A DNA stretch of 64,000 nucleotides from Sulfurisphaera ohwakuensis. Lineage in GTDB: Archaea; Thermoproteota; Thermoprotei_A; Sulfolobales; Sulfolobaceae. Under the pieces are notes generated by a model that saw nothing but the letters and a program-made list of their open reading frames with translations, searched no databases and was not told where the DNA came from. Of the stretch, positions 19,218 through 27,743 are shown one piece after another. Made by a program: the position numbers and the translations under genes. Position 1 is the first letter of the stretch. Every line of letters begins with the position of its first letter. The DNA lies in NCBI RefSeq assembly GCF_009729055.1, contig NZ_CP045484.1, positions 1,736,001 through 1,800,000 of the forward strand, in the 5' to 3' direction.

Positions 19218-20510
19218 CTACAGAAATGCATCAATTCCTCCTCTCTTTCTCTTTACTACTTTTTCCACAAACGCTTCTCTAACTGGAAGATAAACTTTCT
19301 CGTAAAACTCTCTTTGATTAATTAATGTTTGCCTAGAGAATGATGAAACATAATCTACTGAAGCCTTCCACGCTTCTTCATAAGGTATTATATGATCTAT
19401 TTTGTCCCTAATCTCCTTATCATAATCCTCAGGCTTTTGAGGTTTATCACCTATTACGAAATAACCAGTTTCTACATCTTGGTAAACTTCCTCACCCGCT
19501 ACATTAACCAGTTTTCTATCACTCTTTGCTTCAATAGGAACTTTATACTTACCTTTTGATGTCTTTGGAACGTAACTTTTTCCGTAGTGTTTAGCCCATG
19601 CGTAAAATATTGCCCTATTTAAGCCAAAGGATTTAGCCTTATCTAAATCGCCGAAGAGGACATAGTATCTTGCAGCTTGTAGAATTCCCATAACCTGAAA
19701 CCTTCCGATCTTTCCCTCTACCTCCTTCTTCTCCTCTATCTTAACGCTTTCATGAGTGGGTTTGTACTCTGCTATAGCTTTTATCAGTAAGTCCTCAGCT
19801 TCATTCTCCTCAAACTGCTCATATAGCCCTTCTTCATGAATAAAGGATTCTGGCTTAGCCCACTCCAGTGAGAATTTACTTAACTTATTTGGAGAAAAAC
19901 AAACTGTAACGTAATCTAGCTCCTTGTGGAATGAAAGCGGAGTAGTAAATATTCTTTTTGCGTCTATCAAATCCTCAACTTTTAAAACACCGCCAGAACT
20001 TTCAGAAAGCTTTTGAAGCTCGTCCTTAGTCTTATTTATAACGTACTGAACTATTGCGTGAGCTGCAGTTAAAGGGTCATAACTCTTACCTATAGCTCTT
20101 TCGTTTATTCTAACATGTATTCCCTCACCGCTCCACAATAGGTAAACTGACTTATTTACACCCTCTTTTTCTAGATATGAAACAATTATCTCAGAAGCTC
20201 TAATTGCATATTCCCACTTGTCAATTTTAGTATCGATGTCAAAGAATGGTGTGTAAGCAATAAGCTTATCGTTACTTACGTTCTCTCTATTTACTACCTC
20301 ATATTTTCCCGCTGTGGCATAGATGGTCCTAGCGTTAAACATAAGGACTTTCTTTGGAACATCATCTTCATTCTCAAACGTTAAGGGATTGTCTTTTTTA
20401 TCGTAACGGTACATTGTGTTTCCATAAAGTGCTATCCATCTTTGCTTGGAGAAGTTATAAATTTCCCTTTTGACCACCTCTTTATTATAGTGAGTAAAGA
20501 GGGATACCAT
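19218..20510 (-). CDS. Archaeo-eukaryotic primase (AEP) superfamily protein
   Basis: The 430-residue protein carries all three AEP motifs in order. Motif I is F-F-D-I-D with Asp91 and Asp93, motif II is S-G-E-G-I-H-V with His132, and motif III is L-I-D-A-K-R-I-F-T-T-P-L-S-F-H with Asp183 and His195. The last resembles the D-x-K-R-h-h-R-x-P-x-S-L-H block of PriS and PrimPol. The C-terminal half (220-430) is unassigned. It could be a primase-polymerase of a plasmid or integrated element, or a host repair or bypass enzyme. No helicase, replication-initiation or second primase subunit lies beside it. It is not the usual chromosomal PriS by sequence, but I cannot exclude a divergent relative. Confidence 0.75.
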   Translation of the reverse strand: MVSLFTHYNKEVVKREIYNFSKQRWIALYGNTMYRYDKKDNPLTFENEDDVPKKVLMFNARTIYATAGKYEVVNRENVSNDKLIAYTPFFDIDTKIDKWEYAIRASEIIVSYLEKEGVNKSVYLLWSGEGIHVRINERAIGKSYDPLTAAHAIVQYVINKTKDELQKLSESSGGVLKVEDLIDAKRIFTTPLSFHKELDYVTVCFSPNKLSKFSLEWAKPESFIHEEGLYEQFEENEAEDLLIKAIAEYKPTHESVKIEEKKEVEGKIGRFQVMGILQAARYYVLFGDLDKAKSFGLNRAIFYAWAKHYGKSYVPKTSKGKYKVPIEAKSDRKLVNVAGEEVYQDVETGYFVIGDKPQKPEDYDKEIRDKIDHIIPYEEAWKASVDYVSSFSRQTLINQREFYEKVYLPVREAFVEKVVKRKRGGIDAFL

Positions 20511-20737
20511 ATATAAAAGATTGTGTAATGGAATTAAATACTGTTTCTCCTATAAGTAGGGGCAGCTAATTAATTGATTTAACCTTTTCAAAAAATACTT
20601 CTATTAACTTCTAATTTTCTACTGGAATATAAAGGTTTGATATTTGGGAAAGAAGAGCGAGCTCTCATTTCAGATAAATTTATTCCATTAATTACGTTTT
20701 AGATAAGTTCATGAAATATCTTATACGTAATTTCTGT
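20511..20737. other. Spacer upstream of the primase-like gene
   Basis: An AT-rich gap between two minus-strand genes. It must hold the primase promoter, but no convincing TATA element stands out. No repeat seen. Confidence 0.3.
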
Positions 20738-21201
20738 TCATAAGCTCTTTTCAGCCTCTTCTAACATCTTCTTTATATCACTCATCATAACTTTAACAGT
20801 GTCCAAGTTTAGTTTTCCTTCACGAAATCCCCAAACATGTAAAATATAGGCTGAGTTCCACCAATTTTGACCTAATCCCCCAGTTTTAGAGAAAGTTTTG
20901 CAACAGCATTAGTTAAACTATAAGTGTACCATCTCCCTTCTCTAATTGCTTGTTGATATTTGGGTAAGTTAAACTTCTCAGCTAGGGCTTTTACTAATTC
21001 TTCAGCCACCTTATAAGCCTTTTCTGAGGACTGGACAATGTCTCCCTTAGAAAGATATTCTTCAGCTTCCGATAGATATTTCTTAGCTAACTCCAACCTA
21101 GTCCTAATTCCAGCTTGAGGATCCGCTTTAGATAATGCTGAAAGTATAAGATCCTCAACATCAATCCTCTTTTCCTCAGTCTTTTTTATTAACTCTTCCA
21201 T
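20738..21201 (-). pseudogene. PaREP1 family protein, frameshifted
   Basis: The first 107 residues match the intact PaREP1 protein at 40936-41400, including G-D-I-V-Q-S-S-E-K-A-Y-K-V-A-E-E and G-R-W-Y-T-Y-S-L. At about 20875-20885, by a run of five C, the frame shifts. The adjacent frame then encodes N-W-W-N-S-A-Y-I-L-H-V-W-G-F-R-E-G-K-L, the expected C-terminal block, ending at TGA 20738-20740. PaREP1 proteins are small helical, HEPN-like proteins expanded in Crenarchaeota. The lesion is one base in a homopolymer, so a sequencing error or phase variation should be considered. Confidence 0.75.
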
Positions 21202-21210
21202 AAGTCATAG

Positions 21211-21245
21211 TTAACGGAAGAACGTTAAAAAACTTTATTAAAGTT
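21211..21245 (-). promoter_or_regulatory. Two inverted repeats upstream of the PaREP1 gene
   Basis: TTAACG and CGTTAA at 21211-21228 flank a 6-base loop ten bases before the start codon. Immediately beyond, AACTTTATTAAAGTT at 21231-21245 is a perfect palindrome around its central base. The second resembles the arms of the 20-base palindrome at 21682-21701, so one regulator might bind both. Confidence 0.4.
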
Positions 21246-21681
21246 ACTATGGAACATACTTCATATTTATATAGCATATAAGTTTTAATTAGCAGAGAAG
21301 TTATCCCTTCCTAAGCTAGTAGTAATTTTAAGTTAGCTATCTTAAATCTTTGTTAAATGTATGCGAGAGTTACCTTTCAGTAATTTAAAATAAGGAGTAA
21401 GTTTTACAGAAGAAAATTAAGCTCTGGCGAGTATTAAGCCCTTATTACTTGCGGAGATGCTCATAAAAGTGTGCCACAATCCACTAAGAATACTTCCTTA
21501 AAAGCTATGTATGAATCCTTTTAATGTTAATATTCTTTTTAGACCTTTCGATTTTCCCAGACTTTAAGTCCATAAGTTTTTGTTAAAATCAAGTGTTAGC
21601 TTAAAAGTAAATTTTCCTTTAACTCTGATAAAAATTCAAGTAGGTACAAGGCACTATGTAAACACAAAAAGTTTAAATATT

Positions 21682-21701
21682 AACTTTACTATAGTAAAGT
21701 T
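21682..21701 (+). promoter_or_regulatory. Perfect 20-base palindrome before a small gene pair
   Basis: AACTTTACTA followed by its exact complement TAGTAAAGTT, ending 12 bases before the ATG at 21714. The position fits an operator overlapping the transcription start. The downstream winged-helix gene at 22188 is an obvious candidate for the protein that binds it. The rest of the spacer 21246-21681 holds nothing recognised. Confidence 0.55.
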
Positions 21702-21713
21702 TAGTGAAGTAAA

Positions 21714-22157
21714 ATGGGTAGAGAAAAACCGTTAGATAAAATTCCACATATACCACTTGATAAAGTAAAAGAAATAATGGATAAAGTAAACCTTGAAAGA
21801 CAAGTGTCCAACGAAATTACTGGAGATAATTGGAAAGTGAAAATTACCGAGATGAAGACTAGAAAAGATAATAATGAATTTGAATATAAACTATACGGCA
21901 TTTATCTTGGAGATAAGTCAGTAGCAGTAAGCATTACTAATGACGGAAAACTCAAGCATGTAATATTGAATGATATTAAACTACTTGATGAGACAGACCA
22001 AACTGTAAGGAAAAGGGCTACAATGTTATTACTAGATTATGAAAAACATAGAGTGGTAGTTGAAGAAAGTGAAATGGAACTATGGAAAGGTAAGACAGGA
22101 TTTGAATCCATAAAGTCTATCAGTATCATAAAGAGCGAGGTAAGGGACTTACAATGA
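21714..22157 (+). CDS. Small soluble protein, unknown, in a regulator pair
   Basis: The 147-residue charged protein has no membrane segment. The middle part (about 40-90) looks like beta strands (K-V-K-I-T-E-M, F-E-Y-K-L-Y-G-I-Y-L-G, V-A-V-S-I-T). I recognise no domain. It is preceded by a 20-base palindrome and followed after 30 bases by a winged-helix gene in the same direction. A small effector plus transcription regulator unit, perhaps toxin-antitoxin-like, is an inference. Confidence 0.55.
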   Translation: MGREKPLDKIPHIPLDKVKEIMDKVNLERQVSNEITGDNWKVKITEMKTRKDNNEFEYKLYGIYLGDKSVAVSITNDGKLKHVILNDIKLLDETDQTVRKRATMLLLDYEKHRVVVEESEMELWKGKTGFESIKSISIIKSEVRDLQ

Positions 22158-22187
22158 TTTATAAGGGGACAGAATAAATCTTATATC

Positions 22188-22547
22188 GTGAAGAGAAATT
22201 TAATACTTGAACACTGTAAAACACCAAGATCATTCACGGAACTGAGAAAGCTGACTGGTATGTCGGATGCAGGTCTATCCAAAGCGTTGAACGATCTTAT
22301 AAAGGAGGGGTATTTGCAGAAGACATCAGATGGGAAATACGTGATAACTGATAAAGTATTACAAAACTATAAAGAGAGAATGATTAATGGGATCTGGTTT
22401 AAATACCATGGAATTTCTGACGAAAAGATTGAGAAAATAGCTGAACTTTTAAAGGATGAAGGAGAATTTTATATAGTAGCTTCTAAAGGTAATATTGACA
22501 CAGACGATTTAACGCTTCTATTACAATATCTATTTTTACTCACATAA
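22188..22547 (+). CDS. Winged-helix transcriptional regulator
   Basis: The 119-residue protein starts GTG at 22188. Residues 3-55 fit a winged helix of the HxlR/ArsR-like kind: L-I-L-E-H-C-K-T-P-R-S-F-T-E-L as the entry, G-M-S-D-A-G-L-S-K-A-L-N-D-L as the recognition helix and G-Y-L-Q-K-T-S-D-G-K-Y as the wing. The C-terminal half is helical and may dimerise. It probably regulates its own operon through the palindrome at 21682-21701. Confidence 0.7.
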   Translation: MKRNLILEHCKTPRSFTELRKLTGMSDAGLSKALNDLIKEGYLQKTSDGKYVITDKVLQNYKERMINGIWFKYHGISDEKIEKIAELLKDEGEFYIVASKGNIDTDDLTLLLQYLFLLT

Positions 22548-22828
22548 TTTTCTTGAGATGCCTTACTTTTGAGCACTCTGTTCAAGTAATGCATTTTCTT
22601 TGTCTTATAAAATTTTAGCTTAAATGAAATACTTCACAATAATTAGTAAAAATCCAAAATCATTTCCCTCAATCATTATCGACAACTTACGAAAGAATCT
22701 AAAACCCCTATATGTTTTTATACGGAAAAATCTACCAATAAAACTAGGTTGTACTTTATATAATATATGAATAGTATAAGGAGGCTTGCAATCATATATG
22801 ATATAGAATATTTATCTTAAATTAGCTA

Positions 22829-22876
22829 TGGAGTACACTCCAAAGATTTATTAGATGCTTTATGGAGTATACTCCA
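22829..22876 (+). promoter_or_regulatory. Paired palindromes, the second overlapping the ATPase start
   Basis: TGGAGTATACTCCA at 22863-22876 is a perfect 14-base palindrome that begins inside the ATG at 22862. TGGAGTACACTCCA at 22829-22842, exactly 34 bases upstream, is the same site with one changed base. The 34-base spacing is about three helical turns, so dimers could bind on one face. The rest of the spacer 22548-22828 holds nothing clear. Confidence 0.6.
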
Positions 22877-24109
22877 ATGAATGTTGAAGAAATCAAAGCG
22901 GTACTCAAAGAGCAGAGGGAAGAAGCTATAGATCTAGCCTCTAACAAGAGGATAATATCCAGAGATGTTCCAGACCTACTTTCCCTTTTATCAATACCTA
23001 ACGTATTGACTATATTGGGTGTGAGAAGATCTGGTAAATCCACTCTATCCCTTCTTTTACTTAAGGGAAAGGATTTCGCGTACGTCAATTTTGATGATGA
23101 AAGATTTAGAGGTTTTAAAGAGCTTTCTAAGCTTGAAGAGGCAATATACTCGCTTTACGGTAACGTAAGATATTTACTCTTTGATGAAATCCAAAACGTT
23201 GAAGGTTGGGAGCCATTTATAAGCAGGCTAAGAAGAGAGGGTAAAAGAGTAGTAATAACTGGTAGTAACTCAAAGCTACTTTCGGGAGAACTTTCAACGT
23301 CACTTACGGGTAGACATGTTGATTACGTTCTCTTCCCTTTTTCGTTCAAAGAATATCTAAGGTTCAACGGAATCAAAGTACAAGATGTTCTTACCACAAA
23401 AGAAAAGGCACTAATCAAGAATCTGTTAGAGAAGTACCTTGAGGAAGGAGGATTTCCGGAAGTTTTAATGCTGAAGAGTAGGATGATGATAAACAGCATT
23501 TATAACGACATATTGTTTAAGGATGTTGTATCCAGGCTTAAGATTAGGAGAGTGGAGAGATTTAAGGACTTCGCATCAGCTGTAATATCCTTATATTCCT
23601 CTGAAGTATCATTAAATAGACTCGCTAATATTGTTAAAGTAGATTATAAGACTGCTGATGAGTGGTTTTCTGGGATTATAGAGAGTTATCTCATTTACAC
23701 TGTGAAGAGGTATTCTGTGAAAGTGAGTTCTTTAGGCGAAAACAAAAAAGTGTATATTGTTGACCCAGGTATAATCCAAGAAGTAGTTGTCAAAAAGGAC
23801 AAAGGAAGGTTAATTGAAAATACAGTCGCAATACACTTATTAAGGAAAAACCAGTTAAAGGGTGTGTACTATGTAAAGGGAGAAGATTATGAGGTTGACT
23901 TCTATGACGAACAAAGCGGTGAGTTAATACAAGTTACTTTAGATGGCGAGATAAAAGATAGAGAAATAAGGGGACTAGTTAAAGCTTCATCCAGTCTTGG
24001 AGTACAAAAACTAAAGATCGTAACCTGGGATAATGAGGAAGAGATAGAAGTTGAAGGGAAAAAGATTAAAATAAAACCTCTCTGGAAATTCTTACTTCAA
24101 ATAGAATAA
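22862..24109 (+). CDS. AAA_14 / DUF4143 family ATPase
   Basis: The 415-residue protein is intact. Walker A is G-V-R-R-S-G-K-S-T near residues 53-61, Walker B is Y-L-L-F-D-E-I-Q near 100, and the sensor block is V-V-I-T-G-S-N-S-K-L-L-S near 135. The C-terminal half carries the DUF4143 pattern, including Y-I-V-D-P-G near 305 and E-V-D-F-Y near 352, a nuclease-like core (E-V-D...L-I-Q-V-T). Members are widespread in archaea and often proposed to act in defence or plasmid biology; the role is unproven. The start overlaps a palindrome. An in-frame ATG at 22877, just past the palindrome, is an alternative start. Confidence 0.85.
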   Translation: MEYTPMNVEEIKAVLKEQREEAIDLASNKRIISRDVPDLLSLLSIPNVLTILGVRRSGKSTLSLLLLKGKDFAYVNFDDERFRGFKELSKLEEAIYSLYGNVRYLLFDEIQNVEGWEPFISRLRREGKRVVITGSNSKLLSGELSTSLTGRHVDYVLFPFSFKEYLRFNGIKVQDVLTTKEKALIKNLLEKYLEEGGFPEVLMLKSRMMINSIYNDILFKDVVSRLKIRRVERFKDFASAVISLYSSEVSLNRLANIVKVDYKTADEWFSGIIESYLIYTVKRYSVKVSSLGENKKVYIVDPGIIQEVVVKKDKGRLIENTVAIHLLRKNQLKGVYYVKGEDYEVDFYDEQSGELIQVTLDGEIKDREIRGLVKASSSLGVQKLKIVTWDNEEEIEVEGKKIKIKPLWKFLLQIE

Positions 24110-24271
24110 ATTAAGGAGTGAAAACTCATTTCATTAACTTTTTACCATTTCACAAGTTGTTCACCATTAGAGATTTTTTATTCTGACAGAGTAAAAACTA
24201 ACTTAAAATAAGAGGCAAGTAAGATTCTTACTAAAAGAAGTAACTGAAATTTGATTTCTTCCTTTTTTCTC

Positions 24272-25614
24272 GTGAGCTACCCCGCCCTGAAGGGCGGAGC
24301 TTCCTGCTTCATAGCCCCACCTTGCCCGTAGCTTTTCGCTACGGGTAGAGGGTGGAGCTCCACAGGCACTAAGGATGGCTCCCACCCCGATCTCTTCAAT
24401 ATGTTTAAGCAAGCGTTATAGTCACGATCAGTAACCCAACCACACTTAGGACAGCTGAACACACGGTCAGTCAAAGTTAACTCTTTCTTTACGTACCCGC
24501 ATTTAGCACACATCTTTGAAGTATATGCTGGATTTATTAACAACAGTTTCTTTCCATATTTTTCCAACTGATATTCTAGTATTCTCTTCAACTCATGGAA
24601 TGCAACATCGTGTAACCTCATCCTCAACTTCCTTTCTGACTCCTCCACCAGTTGTTTAACATCTATGTCCTCCATTACTACAACGTCATAATGTTGTGCG
24701 AACCATTTGCCCAACTTCATATAGAGGTCTTGTCTCAAGTTCTTGAAGTGTTCATAACCCCTAGCTAACTTCACTTTTGCTTTAAACCAATTTTTCGACA
24801 AGAACTCTTTCCTCGAGAGAACCTTGTGGAGTTTCCTTATCTTCTCAAGTGCCTTCTCATAAGGTCTCAAGTTAGGGAAATAGAATCCATCACTCGTGGT
24901 TAGGAGTTTCTCTATCCCAACATCTATTGCAACTACCTTACCAGTCTTTGGGAGTTGAGAGAATCCAACACCTCCAACTATGAAGGAGACATATACTCTC
25001 TCTGAACGTGTTAGCTTAACTACCACCCTCTTTACTTTGTCAAGCGGGAAGTCCCTATGAACAATGACCTTAAACACGCCGAGATTTGATAACCTCAATA
25101 ACACCAGCTTCTTCTTATTCTTCCTACTCTTAGTCCTTATTTCCCTGCTCTCAAGTATTTTCTATCCACTTTGTGGGTAAACAAGAGAGTAGTACTTATG
25201 GGGTTTCTTCTCCTTAGGAAAGTGTGCTAGACCTTTGAAGAACCTATCCCTAGCATCGTAATAACGATCGGCAATTTGCTGTACTACTTGTGAGTAGAGT
25301 TGTTGGTACTCCTTATCTTGCTTTCTTAGATCTAGAGCGAGTTGTCTTAACTCCGTTTGTGTAAGACCCTTTCCGTCCCTTTGGTAGAAATAGATATCTG
25401 CCCAGCGTAGGGTGTTGTACATCTCACATGCTAACCTCAACTGGGCTTTTAACGCCCTAATTGTTTGATCGTCAGCATATGCACGAAAGCGGAACCCTAC
25501 GTTGGGCATTAATAAAATGTTCGAGAGTGGATTAAAAAATATTTCTACAAAGGGGGCTATCCATCCCCACTGGCGAGGTTTTTCGCCCCCTTTGAACCCC
25601 TAAACTTTATAAAT
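24272..25614 (-). mobile_element. IS200/IS605-group element with tnpB only, copy 1
   Basis: Near-identical to the element at 44413-45765. Shared sequence runs from GTGAGCTACCCCG on the left to CTAAACTTTATAAAT on the right, with different DNA outside. No tnpA transposase is present, so movement would need a partner elsewhere. GC-rich hairpins lie at both ends, for example CCGCCC with GGGCGG near 24285. In this copy a hairpin near 25575 that is GCCTTAAAAGGC in copy 2 has been deleted. Confidence 0.8.
24277..25509 (-). pseudogene. tnpB: TnpB RNA-guided nuclease gene with one nonsense mutation
   Basis: Compared with the intact copy at 44423-45655, the only serious lesion is a TGG to TAG change of codon 116 (plus-strand CTA at 25162-25164). 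This splits the gene into a 115-residue N-terminal piece and a 275-residue C-terminal piece. The C-terminal piece keeps the RuvC-like acids and the Cys4 zinc ribbon. The hairpins that would belong to the guide RNA at the 3' end are intact. The truncated product might still be made from an internal start, but nuclease activity is doubtful. Confidence 0.85.
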
Positions 25615-25740
25615 AGGATTTAAAGGAAAATAAGGTTGATGTCGTAATAAATAATAAAGACGTTAACATAGGAGAGCTTCCGGTATAAAAACCTTTCCAT
25701 GAAAAATCGAGCATAGTCTACACTACTTATGGAAAAGTAA
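25615..25740 (+). pseudogene. Possible relic of the interrupted S9 peptidase
   Basis: Between the tnpB element and the IS110 element a short plus-strand frame reads N-K-V-D-V-V-I-N-N-K-D-V-N-I-G-E-L-P-V, then a stop, then K-P-F-H-E-K-S-S-I-V-Y-T-T-Y-G-K-V. This looks like real coding DNA with beta-strand character and could be propeller sequence from the N-terminal half of the peptidase whose C-terminal half follows at 26851. The link is inference. An inverted repeat (GGAGAGC and GCTCTCC, with TTTCCAT and ATGGAAA inside) also lies here. Confidence 0.25.
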
Positions 25741-25751
25741 GGCTCTCCTTA

Positions 25752-26702
25752 TCACTCGCTAGCATCAAATGGTTTATTATAATACAGCACAGCCCAAGTA
25801 ATAACAGCTAATTTCCTTGCACAGGCAATAATCAACTTCTTACCCTTCAACTTTCCCTTATGCTCTTCATAAAAACGCTTGATAACAGGATTAACCCTAA
25901 TAGCAGTTAAAGCTGCAAGATAGAAAGCTCTCCTCAAAACAGCATCACCCCTCTTAGAAATACCCTTAGAAACAACACTCTTACCACTAGACTCAATAAC
26001 TGGGTCAAGACCGCAATAAGCAACAAACCTCTTCTTATCACTAAAGCGCCTAATATCACCAACCCTAGCCAAAATTATACAACCCAAGGTTTTACCAATA
26101 CCAGGAATGGTGAAAATCAAACTATCCTTGGGAACAAGATCCTCAAGTTTCTCCTCAATCTCCCTCTTCCTAACCTCAAGTCTCTCCAACTCCTCCAAAA
26201 GAAACCTAACCTCAGCCAAGACAATACTATCCCCACCCCTCAAAACCTCCTCTAAGTTCTTCTTGGACAAACTATCCTTATAGCCCAAAAGTGTCAAATC
26301 CCTCCTCAACCTATTCTTAACCCTAGCAATACTCCTAGTAACAAAATCCCATTGGCTAGTTAACTCCCTAGCATCACTTGTTGTAAACTCACTACCCATA
26401 CTTACAACTATTTCTGCAAGCTTTTTAGCATCATTCTTATCACTCTTCTTACCCCTAAAGTCCTTGAACTTCTTGAGTATGAAGGGATTAATAATCCTAA
26501 CGTCATACTCTCCCATCAAGTACTTTGCTAGGTTAATGTGGTAAATTCCAGTACTTTCAATACCCACTTTACAACCCTTAGGCAAGATCTTAATTATCTC
26601 CTCATAACCTTGCCTATCATTAGGAAACTCGTAGTATTTGCCTTGGAAATATACTACTAATTTATCTTTTGATACGTCTATTCCTGCGACTGGGGCCTCC
26701 AT
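25752..26702 (-). CDS. IS110-family transposase (DEDD recombinase)
   Basis: The 316-residue protein looks complete. The N-terminal RuvC-like domain has Asp9 (G-I-D-V-S-K), Glu49 (G-I-E-S-T-G), and Asp88 and Asp91 (K-K-S-D-K-N-D-A-K-K-L). The C-terminal Transposase_20 domain begins I-P-G-I-G-K-T near 205. It carries S-K-R-G-D-A-V-L-R-R near 258-267, whose serine is the expected catalytic residue. It inserts and excises the element through a bridge-RNA-guided mechanism in characterised relatives. No lesions seen. Confidence 0.9.
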   Translation of the reverse strand: MEAPVAGIDVSKDKLVVYFQGKYYEFPNDRQGYEEIIKILPKGCKVGIESTGIYHINLAKYLMGEYDVRIINPFILKKFKDFRGKKSDKNDAKKLAEIVVSMGSEFTTSDARELTSQWDFVTRSIARVKNRLRRDLTLLGYKDSLSKKNLEEVLRGGDSIVLAEVRFLLEELERLEVRKREIEEKLEDLVPKDSLIFTIPGIGKTLGCIILARVGDIRRFSDKKRFVAYCGLDPVIESSGKSVVSKGISKRGDAVLRRAFYLAALTAIRVNPVIKRFYEEHKGKLKGKKLIIACARKLAVITWAVLYYNKPFDASE

Positions 26703-26850
26703 GTATACTCACCCTTATGTTTTATTCGGGCTTTTTGCCCAACTTCCGGTCCGAATTGGAGGCGGGCCAAGCTCCCCGACGGGCTTCAAGCCCAAGGAAG
26801 TCAACGGCCTACACCCCAGTCAGATCTGTATTACACAGATCTGACTAATA
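26703..26850 (-). ncRNA. Candidate bridge RNA region of the IS110 element
   Basis: This non-coding stretch upstream of the transposase is far more GC-rich than its surroundings and full of inverted repeats. AGTCAGATCTGT and ACAGATCTGACT form a 12-base perfect stem with a 5-base loop (26817-26845). GGGCTT and AAGCCC form another near 26780-26793. In the IS110 group the bridge RNA is encoded in this 5' end, so the position fits. The boundaries and the guide loops cannot be fixed by eye. Confidence 0.45.
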
Positions 26851-27602
26851 TGTTTTATATAAGGTAGAATATGTCAAAATAAAAAATGGGAATATTGAAG
26901 TCCCTACATGGATTATAAAGTCTAGAAAACCTAATAAGGTAGGAATGGTTTACGTTCATGGAGGTCCATGGGCTGAAGTAGATAATAGATTCACTGATAT
27001 CACCATTAGTCTTACTAGGGTATAATGTTATTGCACCTAATTTTAGAGGTTCTACAGGCTACGGGAGTAAATTTAACTTGATGGATATTGGAGATCCAGC
27101 TGGTGGAGATTTAAGCGATGTAATAGCTGCCAGAGATTACGCGATTGAAAAGGGAATTGCTGAGAAAATAGGAATTATAGGGTATAGTTATGGAGGATAT
27201 ATGACTCTATTAGCTGTGGGTAAGGTACCGGATAAATGGGACTTCAGTATTGCCGGTGTCTCAGTAGCTGATTGGGTAGAAATGTATGATTTATCTGATT
27301 CCTTCTTTAAGGGATTTATGGAGACCTTATTTATGGGCAAGAATTTAGAACTCATGAAAGATAGATCACCAATTACCTATGTTAATAATGTAAAATGCCC
27401 CCTATGTATAATACACTCTCAGAACGATACAAGAACACCCTTAACGCCCGTGTTAAAATACGTTCAGAAACTCCAAGAGAATAATAAAACCTACTACTTA
27501 CACGTAATTCCTAATTTGGGACATGCAATATATAAGATAGACGATGCTATAGACTTTCTGTTACCTGCTCTAATCTTCTTGAAGAAGATGTTTGGTAATT
27601 AA
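26851..27602 (+). pseudogene. C-terminal fragment of an S9 acylaminoacyl peptidase
   Basis: The frame first reads Y-K-V-E-Y-V-K-I-K-N-G-N-I-E-V-P-T-W-I-I and reaches the H-G-G-P oxyanion block, then shifts near 26995-27005. After the shift it continues N-V-I-A-P-N-F-R-G-S-T-G-Y-G and contains the nucleophile motif G-Y-S-Y-G-G, the Asp in S-Q-N-D-T-R and His in L-G-H-A. The whole N-terminal propeller is absent next to it, replaced by the IS110 element. The last 174 residues (from 27078) are open but cannot form an active enzyme of the usual architecture. Confidence 0.8.
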
Positions 27603-27743
27603 AGTTAAATGTCTACTTTATTTTAGAAGTTCTCTTATCGAATATTTGAAATTCTTAATGCATACTTAATCTTTCTTTAATAAAATCTATGTTTGATTAA
27701 CTTTTCATATAAGAAATAAATTATCTAATTAACAAAAATTACT

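Larger units (their letters stand above)
25741..26850 (-). mobile_element. IS110-family insertion sequence
   Basis: It contains one DEDD transposase gene on the minus strand plus a GC-rich, hairpin-forming 5' non-coding end of about 145 bases. The right boundary is set where the reading frame of the S9 peptidase fragment becomes recognisable; the left boundary is uncertain by tens of bases. IS110 elements lack terminal inverted repeats, which fits. Confidence 0.7.
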
